From the NCBI GenBank assembly GCA_028622995.1, contig JAJQJQ010000014.1, positions 806,001 to 870,000 on the forward strand: a stretch of DNA of 64,000 bases. The letters are read 5' to 3'. The stretch comes from Panagrolaimus kolymaensis (lineage: Eukaryota; Nematoda; Chromadorea; Rhabditida; Panagrolaimidae). The stretch's first letter is position 1. Each line of letters opens with the position of its first letter. Shown here in pieces: positions 11,001-19,483 of this stretch. Under the pieces are notes generated by a model, which was not told the origin of the DNA, did not search any database, and saw only the letters and a list, made by a program, of their open reading frames with translations. The translations under genes and the position numbers were made by a program.

Positions 11001-12492
11001 TTGCGGAACATGGAGAAGTTCATCATAAAGATATGCAAGGTGGAGCTAAAGAAGGTGGATATGGTCTTACTGCTTATGTCCTAGTTGCATTACTTGAAAA
11101 TAATGTCAATAATAAAATGGCTGTCGAATATTTAGAAAATAATTTGGATAATGTTTCGGATGATCCTTATAACCTTGCTGTGGCAACATATGCATTACAT
11201 TTAGCAAAAAGTTCCAAAGCTCCTGAAGCTTTAAAACTTTTGGAAGCTTTACAAATTCAAGAAGCTGATGGTGGAATTCATTGGGCTTCAAAAGTTAATG
11301 AAACCAATAATCCAAATAAAAAAGATTCATCCATTCAATATTTTTATCAACCTCCTCCAGCTGATGTTGAAATGACTTCATACGCTTTATTGACTTACAT
11401 GACCATGAACAATACTGAAAAAGGATTACCCATTGTTCGATGGTTGAGTGGACAACGAAATGCTAATGGAGGATTTTCATCTACTCAAGATACAGTTATG
11501 GCTTTACAAGGTTTAGGAAATTATGCTCAAAAAGCATATTCACCTAATTTGTCAATGGAATTTTCAATTCAAAGTGGAGAAGAAAATCATAATTTTTCCA
11601 TTACTAATCAAAATGCAATCGTTTTACAAAGTTATGAAGTAAGCATTTCAAAGGCATAAATAATTTTAATTTTAATCGCCAAAAAAATATTTTTAGATCA
11701 CCAATCTCGATTCCTCCATCAATGTCCATGCTTCTGGACATGGAGTAGCTTTCGCCCAAGTTCAATACACTTATTATCGACAAAATATGCGAGATGATGC
11801 CCCATTCTTTTGCACCAAAGAATTAAAGGAACAAAAATCAGGAAATCGAATGGAATTAAATTTATGTTGTAATTACACTAAATTCGGTGAACGATCCAAT
11901 ATGGCCGTGGCTGAAATAGATACTTTATCCGGTTATCAATTTGATAATGAAGATGTTGATAAACTTACAAATATCGAAGATTTGCAAAGGGTTGAATTGG
12001 ATAAAGATGACACAAGAATGAATATTTATTTTAATGCGGTGAGTCTAAAAACAATTTTAATAAAACTTTTATTTAAAAAAAATTAGCAGCATTATTTTTT
12101 TACATCCAAACAATTTTTTTTAGCTTGATGAAAATCCAATTTGTTTATCATTATATTCAAATGCTATATATCAAATAGCCGATCAAAAACCCGCCCAAAT
12201 TAAACTTTATGATTATTACGATCCTGCTAAACAACTTAAAGCTGATTATTCGACTCGTCAAACTCGATCATTAGCTGATAGTTGCCCCGATTGTTGGCCC
12301 GAAACTAATTCAAATGACCAACAAAGCACAAATTTGCAAAATAATAATAATGGTGGAGCTTCATCAAGCCAAGTTCGAGCAGCAACAAATCGAGCGACGA
12401 GAGCTCCAAAAATTTGTGAGTCATATATTATTTTAGTCATTTTTGTGCCTCTTTTTGTTTTTGCTGCTGATCTTACACTTGCCAGGTTTTAA
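2040..12492 (+). CDS. tep-1: Thioester-containing protein (alpha-2-macroglobulin/C3 family) with a cassette of alternative bait-region exons
   Basis: Secreted TEP of about 1,644 residues. Constant exons: 2040-2392, 2511-4182, 4304-4453, 4516-4656, 4715-4772, then one cassette exon, then 9791-10096, 10212-10736, 10825-11638, 11697-12038 and 12124-12492. All junction phases agree. The N-terminus has a basic segment and hydrophobic core typical of a signal peptide, then a Ser/Thr/Pro/Asn-rich linker. Macroglobulin domains follow (for example [10 protein letters not shown]). The A2M domain shows [16 protein letters not shown] and [10 protein letters not shown], and a furin-like RKKRS lies in exon 4516-4656. 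The thioester GCGEQ (10591-10605) is intact, so covalent attachment to targets is expected, as in insect TEPs and vertebrate C3/A2M. In this family the bait region, whose cleavage triggers activation, lies just before FPETW; here that part is encoded by twelve alternatives. Family assignment is secure; orthology to C. elegans tep-1 is inferred. The 3' end is uncertain: a donor at 12416 may splice to 12708. Confidence 0.93.
4955..5159 (+). CDS. tep-1: TEP bait exon 1 of 12
   Basis: Acceptor phase 1, donor phase 2. It begins [14 protein letters not shown], continues Gly/Ala-rich, and ends with [20 protein letters not shown]. It is the only cassette exon with a tribasic RRR next to its N-terminal junction; C3-like proteins carry a basic processing site between beta and alpha chains. 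It joins in frame to the constant exon at 9791 ([18 protein letters not shown]). The FPETWIW block is the closest in the array to vertebrate A2M. Confidence 0.88.
5342..5513 (+). CDS. tep-1: TEP bait exon 2 of 12
   Basis: Acceptor TTTTACAG and donor GA|GTGAGT are both strong; the phases are 1 and 2. The bait stretch is Ala/Gly/Pro-rich ([20 protein letters not shown]), followed by [20 protein letters not shown]. The open frame continues into the constant exon at 9791. The small, flexible residues suit an exposed protease-bait loop. Confidence 0.88.
5787..5991 (+). CDS. tep-1: TEP bait exon 3 of 12
   Basis: Acceptor GATTTAG, donor CAG|GTTAAA, phases 1 and 2, open throughout. It begins [12 protein letters not shown], has a Pro/Ala-rich bait ([14 protein letters not shown]), then [16 protein letters not shown]. 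Splicing to 9791 creates S-N-H-G-E-V, which matches the family's usual NS junction after FPETW. Confidence 0.88.
6213..6384 (+). CDS. tep-1: TEP bait exon 4 of 12
   Basis: Two AG acceptors 9 bp apart (exon starts at 6213 or 6222) are both in frame. The donor is AAAAG|GTTAAA in phase 2. The bait is acidic and polar ([20 protein letters not shown]), then [20 protein letters not shown]. It is the first exon of the sub-family sharing FxHTxFLK ends and AAAAG|GT donors. Confidence 0.86.
6605..6782 (+). CDS. tep-1: TEP bait exon 5 of 12
   Basis: Acceptor GCTTTAG, donor AAAAG|GTTTTT, phases 1 and 2, open throughout. It encodes [19 protein letters not shown] followed by a His/Gln/Ser-rich linker and [19 protein letters not shown]. 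It resembles exon 4 (MY start, DAP, ASDG), indicating a recent tandem duplication. Confidence 0.87.
6973..7173 (+). pseudogene. tep-1: TEP bait exon 6 of 12, frameshifted pseudo-exon
   Basis: Acceptor CCATTTAG and donor GAAAG|GTTTAA resemble those of the neighbours, but the exon is 1 nt short of the phase its siblings keep. Read from the acceptor, the frame is open to about 7090 and then misses the FPETW frame. In the other frame the 3' half reads [20 protein letters not shown], closely matching exon 4. The shift falls in an A/T-homopolymer stretch (about 7084-7095), so a sequencing error is possible. No good in-frame substitute acceptor is visible. Confidence 0.75.
7337..7603 (+). pseudogene. 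tep-1: TEP bait exon 7 of 12, degenerate or shortened
   Basis: With the positional acceptor TTTTTTAAG (exon start 7337) the frame is off by 1 nt, and an in-frame TGA (7431-7433) precedes the FPETW frame. The downstream part reads [20 protein letters not shown], with E changed to V in FPETW. An alternative acceptor CCAACAG at 7461 (exon 7462-7603) restores correct phase and length, but it lacks a pyrimidine tract. Either the exon is decaying or it uses a shifted, weaker acceptor. Confidence 0.65.
7827..8055 (+). CDS. tep-1: TEP bait exon 8 of 12, frame open but core motif eroded
   Basis: Acceptor CTTTTTAAG, donor AAAAG|GTTACA, correct phases, no stop. The core motif reads KFHETLIF instead of KFPETWIF, so the conserved Pro and Trp are both replaced. 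The bait part ([20 protein letters not shown]) is longer than average. An isoform with this exon would splice in frame but may fold poorly, so early decay is likely. Confidence 0.7.
8326..8512 (+). CDS. tep-1: TEP bait exon 9 of 12
   Basis: Acceptor TTTTAAAG; donor TC|GTAGGT in phase 2. This differs from the AAAAG|GT donors of exons 4-8 and matches exons 10 and 11. It encodes [20 protein letters not shown], then a polar linker and [19 protein letters not shown], with in-frame joining to 9791. It starts the second duplication sub-family. Confidence 0.85.
8709..8895 (+). CDS. tep-1: TEP bait exon 10 of 12
   Basis: Acceptor TTTTGAAG|CTATG, donor TC|GTAGGTC, phases 1 and 2, open. It encodes [20 protein letters not shown] and an acidic/polar linker, then [20 protein letters not shown]. 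It is a close sibling of exon 11 in its acceptor, donor and KNLNL-type end. Confidence 0.87.
9094..9301 (+). CDS. tep-1: TEP bait exon 11 of 12
   Basis: Acceptor CTTTGAAG|CTATG, donor TC|GTAGGTC, phases 1 and 2, open. It begins [19 protein letters not shown] and ends [20 protein letters not shown]. The linker is rich in Asp and Lys ([11 protein letters not shown]). It is clearly duplicated with exon 10. Confidence 0.87.
9496..9637 (+). CDS. tep-1: TEP bait exon 12 of 12
   Basis: Acceptor TTTTTTCCAG is the strongest in the array; the donor is GG|GTAATT; phases 1 and 2. It is the shortest exon, with a strongly acidic bait ([16 protein letters not shown]) and a variant core [17 protein letters not shown]. 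It joins as GNHGEV to the constant exon 154 bp downstream. Being last, with a strong acceptor, it could be a default exon (inference). Confidence 0.82.
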
Positions 12493-13260
12493 ATATTAAT
12501 AAAAAAATGTTACTTAATTGTTTTGTTTTTTTCTAAAGTTATATCTCAATGTTTTTTTTTGTTAGTGGAAAATAAAAAAAGGCAAAAGTTTTTGGTGAAA
12601 AGCAAAAACTCCACTTTGAAGCCTAAAAATTAATAAGCTTTTGCTATTTTTATTTTCCATTAATTCCTTTCTAATATTTTCATTTGTCTATTAAACTTTT
12701 TTTCCAGTGTCCAATAAAAAATTTAAAAAAATAATTACTAGTACGTGTCTCTGTTTAATATTTTTTTGTTTTAATCTTCCATTCTATGGTTTTCTATCGA
12801 CGTCAACTTTTTTGTCATCCTTTTTTTTGTATTGTAAATTTTAATTTAATATATATGTTTAAAAAAATAATTTTGTGTGTATACTATAAAAATAATAAAC
12901 TTATTAAATGTTTAATTTCTTTTTGTATGGGAGGCAAAAAACTTAATTACAAAATGATGCAAAATTAAAAAAAAAATTTTTTTAGAAGAACTGTTTCTTT
13001 CTGAATGGAAAATTATTATAATATGTATTTTGTTTTTCATTTTGTATTTTTCTTCCTTTGTTGATGGCAAAGACGAGGCATTTTATTATGTATTTTAAAA
13101 GTAAAATAAATGAAATTATTTTTTTGTATGTTAATACTGTTATTACTGATGTAACTTATATTCCGGTTTTTTAAATTAAAGATATGTTATTCAGTACAAA
13201 AAATATTCAACCGGTTTTAAAAAGGATCAATATCCAAGATTAAGATAAAGAGACTTGAGT
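12493..13260. other. TEP 3' region, no further gene seen
   Basis: A candidate acceptor (TTTTTTTCCAG) ends at 12707. Spliced from the donor at 12416 it would give an alternative hydrophobic C-terminus beginning LSNKKFKKIITSTCLCLIFF and ending near 12840. Otherwise the region is A/T-rich with no convincing exon. Confidence 0.4.
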
Positions 13261-13261
13261 A

Positions 13262-13490
13262 AAGATGAAGGTCACTAGCTTGACTAAAATAAAGGGACAA
13301 AAAGCTTGGTTGAGTAAAGGCGTTACAGGCTCACCGGCCACCGATATTGACGACCCGTCAATATTAAATTGAGCCGACGGACCGTAAGAATTAAGTGGTA
13401 TCGGGCAAGTGTCAAGTAACGCTTAGCTCAACCAAACCTTGATATAATTTTACAAGGAGAGGGATATGGTCAAAGCTAGGACCGATGGAA
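13262..13490. repeat. Foldback (MITE-like) element
   Basis: A locally GC-richer block with nested inverted repeats. GGTCACTAGCTTGAC near 13270 pairs with GGTCAAAGCTAGGACC near 13469. GCTTGGTTGAGTAAAGGCGTTAC near 13303 pairs imperfectly with GTAACGCTTAGCTCAACCAA near 13417. A central hairpin has 8 bp arms, TATTGACG and CGTCAATA (about 13345-13365). There is no coding potential. Most likely it is a small non-autonomous transposon; the exact ends and target duplication are unclear. Confidence 0.6.
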
Positions 13491-13996
13491 AAATATAATA
13501 AAAGATTAGTGTAGCGGTAAAAATAAAAATTAAAGGAATATTAAAATAGAACATCACCTTTAAAATAAAGATGGAAAAAATTTAAAAAACACTGAAATTA
13601 AAATATTCAAAAAAAACAACGTCGACGTTTAGCATAACTTAAATTTGCTAAAATAATTTTTTTTCTTCATTCGATCAATAACGGAAATGACTGACACTTG
13701 CTTTCTATAAAAAAAGAAGAAGTTTATTTGCCATTTGTCAATTGACTTTCCAGCCAAAATGTATTTTGAACAACTGTTCATCAGTGTTTGGATAAAAATA
13801 AAGGAAGGATAAATTTTCTGCTCTTTTTTCTTTTTCTTTTTTTTATTGATCCAATAAATTAGTTAGTTTAGCAAAAAAGGTTGCTTGGAACATGTCCTAA
13901 AAAATAAAAATAGTTATAAGCAAAAATAATTGAACAAAGAAAAATTTATTTGTTATTTAAAAAATATTAAAATTTTAACAAAACAAAAAACAGAAA

Positions 13997-15226
13997 TTAA
14001 ACAATTCTCGTGACGGCTGACGTCATTTTAGTTGGATTATGTTTAGAAATATTTGCGACGGTGGAAATTTTAGAATTTTTAATTAAACTTCCAAGACGAT
14101 AAAAATTTAAGAAAGCCATTCTAAAAGTTGGACTTAAAATAAAATGAGTTAACATTACAACATAATGATGAAAACTATAACCAATATTTGAAGCATACGT
14201 AAGAAACAAAAAAATATTTACATCAATTTCAAAAGATTTAGATGCTAAAAATTTGAGAAAAAAACAAATGCATTGAAAAATGCATGAAAATATTGCTTGA
14301 TAAATTAATCGCCTCTCAGTTTTGGCATGAGTTGAATGAACATGAAATTTATCTTGTCTTGACCAATACATACAAAAGCCAATCAAAATAAATGTTGTTC
14401 CATTTAAAGCTGCATTAATAATGGTACCAGTAAAAAAATAAGATACTCTCAAATTCATGCAATTAACAAAATTTGCTACCGAACAATTTGATGAAAATAA
14501 AGTGTAGCTATCAACGATAAAGGGAAAAGCCAACATGAAAATGATAATAAAAAACATAGTTAATGGAGTCCAAATCTGAAAGAAAAACAATTAAAAATTT
14601 AAAGGAAAGAAAAATTGATAGAAAATCAAAATAAAGAAATCATAGGTCTCAAGAGGCGAAAGAGAACAAAGTTAAAAAAAACTTGTATCAAGACGAAAAT
14701 TTTCATCCCCAAATTTTGTTTTAGTTATTACTAACATTTTTATATTTTATATTGAAAATCGAAATAAGTAATTTAATTATTTTTTTAAAAGCAAATATGT
14801 CTCGAAAAAAGTTTTTGTTTGGAAGCGAAAACTAATTTTGCTTATTGTGAATCGCCACAAAAGTCCATTTGATCTATTTTTATTTACTTCACTCACCTTT
14901 TCATATTTTACGGTAAAAACCAAAGCCGTGCATCGATTAACACAAAGAACAACATTCCAAATGGTAATAAAAAAAGTTGTATACCATTCAATAATGACCA
15001 GCGTAAAATAATAAACATTAATATCAAATGGAATCGCCCAATTTATAAAAACCCCCAAATCAGCCATATATCCAATATTTAAAATAACAAAATATGCAGA
15101 TTTATAATTAGATTGGGGTTTGAAATATTGAGCAATTAAAAAAACAACTATCAAAAATTCTAATGCTCTTGAAGTGGAGGAAAAAATATTGGATCCCAAT
15201 TTTATTGCAGGCACAATCTTTTCCAT
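13997..15226 (-). CDS. Seven-TM chemoreceptor, srg superfamily (srv/sru-like)
   Basis: Two exons on the minus strand: 15226-14897 and 14575-13997, joined in phase 0 by a GTGAGT...TTTTCAG intron; 302 residues. I chose the start at MEKIVPAIKLG because the upstream open frame (to 15310) looks like UTR. It has hydrophobic segments for about seven TMs, and the signature LNRCTALVFTVKYEK joined to IWTPL, typical of nematode srg-superfamily receptors (an NRxTA box after TM3). Expected role: a chemosensory GPCR in the ciliary membrane of sensory neurons; ligand unknown. It is about 1.6 kb from a paralogue on the same strand, so a small tandem cluster. The family is confident; the subfamily is not. Confidence 0.82.
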
Positions 15227-16627
15227 CTTTATTACGATAAACAGAAGAAATTTTTGTTGTAAAAAAATATGATTTATGATGGAAGAAAAAGTGTTACTTT
15301 TATACCACAAAAAAAAATTAATTTTAATTTAAAATACAAATATAATTTGCAATTACATGAAACTAAATGCATCAAAGATGAAAAATATTTTTTTATTGTT
15401 GTGGGTTGTTTGAGCTTGTTTATTTATTCTTCTTCTGAATTTTTAGGATTTATTTAATGAGAAAATTACATGACTACAAAATAATTGCCAACGAGTGTAC
15501 TTTTTTTCTTTTCTCTTCATTTATTCCATAGTAAAAGTTCGTGGAAAAAAAGGCTACAAATATTACGTAAAATCCCAAAATTTACAAAATTTTTTAATTT
15601 CTAAATCATTAATTACCAATACAAAAAAAAATAACCCATAACATTTTTTTGCATTTCCAAGATTTTGAAATGTAGCTGCGCGAGAAACAACAACTTGAAA
15701 AAGAGTTCTTTAACTTCCTCCTCCTTCGTTTTACGTTTAATAACTATCGTAAGCTACATAGAATTCAATAATAAAAAAGAGAATTAAAAATTGCCCGAAA
15801 AAGTAAATTTGAAATTCATTTTATCAAGATCAAAAACATGAAGAAAAAAAATATTTTCGTTCTTTAAAAATTTTAAAAAGGTCTAAACTTTCCTATTTTT
15901 TAGGTTTTTAATTTAAACATTTTTTTGGGTACACATCCATGTTTTTGTATCATATTTGTATTTGTGGAATAAATTTTTGTTGGAATCTTTTAAAATAATT
16001 TTGTTTCCAAAATAGCCCTATCAAAATACAAGTAATACCGTACATGGAAAACCGATCTAAATACAAAGAGGAAAATTTTAATTAATTAAATGTAGCTTGT
16101 TCACTCACAAAATTTCACCGTAATCCTTCGTCCAAAAATAAGAAGAAGAAAATAAAGAAAAATGAAATTTTCTGATGCTTTATTTTTCCATAAATATTTT
16201 TTTTCATAATTGTTGTTTTGATGCTTCGTAAAAAAATTCTCTTCTTTTTTCTTACTTGCTTTATTATAATTTTTATAAATTCATTTGAATTATTTTTGTC
16301 TCTTTTGTAAGAATAAATTAGATTTCAAAAATTCCATAATTTTCAATACCATCCATGTTTAAGGGAAATATTTCTAAGGGAAATATTTATTTTCTATTTT
16401 TTCTTTTTAATTTTATTAAGAAATTTTTATTCAAATAAACTTGTTTTTTAATTGCAATAATTATCGTGCAATATTATCAAGGAATTTGTTTGACACAAGT
16501 GATAGCTAACATCAAATTATAACTAAAATAATAAACAAATAAAAATATTTTGTGTTTGTCAAACATTAATTTTTTTTTCAAACTTTTTACATTTATTCTT
16601 CTTTTTAATTTATTCTTCAACCAATGC
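15227..16627. other. Intergenic between the chemoreceptor paralogues
   Basis: A/T-rich with no convincing exon on either strand. A 14 bp direct repeat TAAGGGAAATATTT occurs twice in tandem around 16360-16390. Regulatory sequence for the minus-strand receptor at 13997-15226 would lie at the left end. Confidence 0.5.
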
Positions 16628-16720
16628 CTTCCAAATGGCGCAGTGGTGTGAAATAATAATTCGCCAGTTGAAGTAAATCAATGGAGGCCTGGTTTCGAAT
16701 TCACACTGCTGCGCCATTAA
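16628..16720. repeat. tRNA-like palindromic element
   Basis: It contains an A-box-like TGGCGCAGTGGT and a B-box-like GGTTTCGAATTC spaced as in a tRNA gene. The outer ends (AATGGCGCAG and CTGCGCCATT, plus GTGTGAA and TTCACAC) are inverted repeats of one another. A standard cloverleaf does not form: the T-stem is not complementary. Best read as a tRNA-derived SINE/MITE fragment or degenerate tRNA. Confidence 0.45.
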
Positions 16721-16872
16721 AAAAGCTTTCAACTAACAGTTTAAAAAGGAAAAAAATTGAAAAAACTTTTTTTAAATTTTTATATTCAAAACTTTTTATT
16801 TTATTTTTTGATTAACAAATTAAAGTGAAAAATCCAACAAAACGGAAATAAATTTTTTTTTTAATTTGTGTT

Positions 16873-17688
16873 TTAAAAAGTTGAAATTCTGGAATGCATT
16901 CCTTTTGTCGAAATTTTTATTACTTTCGTTTTTCTTCTAAAATTTTTGGAAAGAAATTGAATTCGATAAAAACCCAAAAAAGCCATTTTAAAAGTTGGAC
17001 TAAAAACAAAATGTGTAAACATCACAACAAAATGTTGAAGATGATATGTGATAGTTGAAATAAAAACAACTAAAAATGCTTTAGATAAATCGAAAAAAGT
17101 TGAAGAATAATAATTTAATATAAAATTAAGTAATTGAAAAAACGATGAAAATATTGCTTGATAAACAAGTCTACGTTCAATTTTGGCATGTTGAGAGTGG
17201 GTTTGAGTTTTATCATTTCGTGACCTCCACATGCAATAACCAATAAATAAAATTATGATGACATTGAAAATTACATTAACTATAAAACCTTTGGTGTAAA
17301 AAACATTTCGAAATGGTCCACATGGAAGTATATTTCTGATAGTGCAATCAAGGCCCGGCCCGCGGGCCGGGGCTAAAGCGGTGCATCGATTAAGACATAA
17401 AGCCGCGTTCCAAAAGGTTAAAAAATATGTGTTATGCCATTCATGCATTATGATAGAATACCACCAAAATGGATATTCAGTATATGGTAAAGCCCAATTA
17501 ACAAAAACTAATAAATCTGCCATGTACCCAATATTTAAAATAACAAAATATGCTGATTTATAATTAGATTTAGATTTAAAATATTGTGAAATAAAAAACA
17601 CAACAATCAAAAGTTCCAAAGCTCGAACGCTGCAAGACACCGAATTTGAGATCCATCTAAATATTTCTAAAATTTGCAAGCTTACCAT
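16873..17688 (-). CDS. Chemoreceptor paralogue (srg superfamily) lacking TM4
   Basis: A single open frame of 271 residues, closely similar to the gene at 13997-15226: shared QYFKSKSNYKSAYFVILNIG, LNRCTAL, HAKIERRLVYQAIFS and HFVFSPTFKMAFLGFYR. Directly after LNRCTAL the alignment breaks. About 34 residues of the sibling (VFTVKYEK-IWTPL through TM4) and its intron are absent, replaced by APARGPGL encoded by a GC-rich palindrome (17352-17374). Homology resumes at DCTIRNILPCGPFR. The frame stays open, but a receptor without TM4 would have wrong topology, so it is probably a pseudogene or an assembly collapse. Start MVSLQILEIF aligns near the sibling's start. Confidence 0.75.
   Translation of the reverse strand: MVSLQILEIFRWISNSVSCSVRALELLIVVFFISQYFKSKSNYKSAYFVILNIGYMADLLVFVNWALPYTEYPFWWYSIIMHEWHNTYFLTFWNAALCLNRCTALAPARGPGLDCTIRNILPCGPFRNVFYTKGFIVNVIFNVIIILFIGYCMWRSRNDKTQTHSQHAKIERRLVYQAIFSSFFQLLNFILNYYSSTFFDLSKAFLVVFISTITYHLQHFVVMFTHFVFSPTFKMAFLGFYRIQFLSKNFRRKTKVIKISTKGMHSRISTF
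17352..17374. repeat. GC-rich palindrome inside chemoreceptor
   Basis: A 23 bp island of nearly pure G/C in AT-rich surroundings. The core GGCCCGGCCCGCGGGCCGGG (20 bp) is identical to the interior of the hAT-like MITE at 42573-42845. No 8 bp flanking duplication is visible here, so it looks like an internal remnant rather than a clean insertion. Confidence 0.7.
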
Positions 17689-19483
17689 TTTTTTCTTCTT
17701 TTAATCTAAATTTTGTTTGAAAATGAAGCAAAAAAATTGAATTTATTTGTTTTTAATAATATTTTAAAAAAACTTAATTATTTTTTTACTTTGCAAATTC
17801 TTGGAAAAAATGTGATGTCTGTATGGGAAAATTAGAAAATATTTAGCATTGCTATTTGATGTTGTCAAAAAACCAAAACAAAATTCAGGAAATACCAATT
17901 TACATATTTTTATTTCCTCATACCTTAATTACTTTTTCTTTTAATCCATCTATGTGACTTCAATTGGTGCCTGGCCAGAAAATATTCTGGCGGATGGTAA
18001 GCATAAGTTCCCCTTCGATTAATATTATTATTAGGTATTTAAAAAAAAATTATAAGTTAGAAGAATATATATTTAAAAGAATTTTTTTTGTAAATTCCAT
18101 GTTTAATTTTTATTTATTTATTTATAAAGTATACTTATCGTAACAAGGCCCAAATCAATTAATATAAAATTTGGTTCCATTTCTTTTTTATTTTTATTTA
18201 TTTCAACCGAATCAATCAATTTTCTTATTTCTCGGCGTTTATTACTTTCTTGAACATTAGTGGGCTTTAAATATTGGAATTTCTGTACTTGAATCATAGC
18301 CGCATATTTTGAAATTTTACTATAAATATTCAAGAAACAAAATGAAAGAAAAAAAGAATGAAAATAAAATATTAAAAAACTTATTTGAAAAAAGGCAAAA
18401 GCTTTCGAACACTTTAATAATGAGAAAAAAAATTATGCGATCGATACATTCGCTTTATTTATTTTTTTATTGATACACCCACCACCTAATGATTTTTTTA
18501 TAGTGGAAATGGTTCATGGAAAAACAAATTTTGTCGTCTACTTATCTATCATTTGTTGTGAATGATAAAAGTCGGCTGATAGAGAGCTATTGACGAAAAG
18601 AATAACTAAATTATGCCATACATGTACCGAACATATTTGGTGCTTGCTCTCTGGCACACTGATCTCAAAGATACTCATGCATTTTTCTTTTTTCATCTGT
18701 TTTATTTTTTTATAAACGATTTTTGACTTTTTTTTTGAAACAAAAATTTTTAGACATCAATCAACCAAATTTTTTGATGTTGGTTATCTTCGACTTATTT
18801 TAAGGCATAGTTTGATAAGATAATAATGTTCATGTTTACGAACTACACTTTTTACCCCTCTTTTTTTGTCTGACCTGATACATGAGAATTGGTTTAGATA
18901 ATAATAAAAAAATTTATTCAATCACAAAAGTGCAACAAACTTATGATCCTTTTTTATGCAGCAAACACATTTTTTTACACATAATTTTTGTGTTTGTGAA
19001 TCCAATTCGTTTTCTTTTTCGTAAAAATAAAACTTTCGCTTTTTTTGTTTTTGATGGATGGAATTAACCTTTTTTTGACAAAAATTATTTGAATATTGTG
19101 CAACAATCAAATAAAAAATTAAGTGGTGGTGCTACTACACGTGTTGTACGAATATAATCCTTCCAAAAAACCAAAAAATCATTTTTGTTAAATAATAAAA
19201 AGAAAAGGAAAAAACAAGTTTATTTTAATCTCATTTTTAATGTGCCTCTTTTGAATTCGCTAAAAAAAAGGGGGAAGTTCAATTATTTTATTTTTTGCTG
19301 ATTTAAAAAAAAAGGTGTCTGTCATTTCCAATCAGTTAACTTAGCACTCAACTCACAAAAAATTCATTTTTATTGCACTACAAAAACTCGGAATTTTTTT
19401 TAGTTAAAAATTATATTATTGAAGTTGCGAATATATTTTTTTTACTCTTGCGTCGGAAACTATTTTTGTCGAGGTTTTAAAAA
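17689..19483. other. Intergenic, no supported gene
   Basis: A/T-rich. A short inverted repeat GCCAGAA/TTCTGGC lies near 17973-17990. A minus-strand open frame (18333-18118, 71 codons, Lys/Asn/Ile-rich) has no recognisable motif or splice context and is not called. The right end should hold the promoter of the kinase-like gene at 19484. Confidence 0.5.

Noticed and set aside
16628..16720. Functional tRNA gene
   Set aside because: A and B boxes are present but the T-stem and acceptor stem do not pair as a cloverleaf; listed as a repeat instead.
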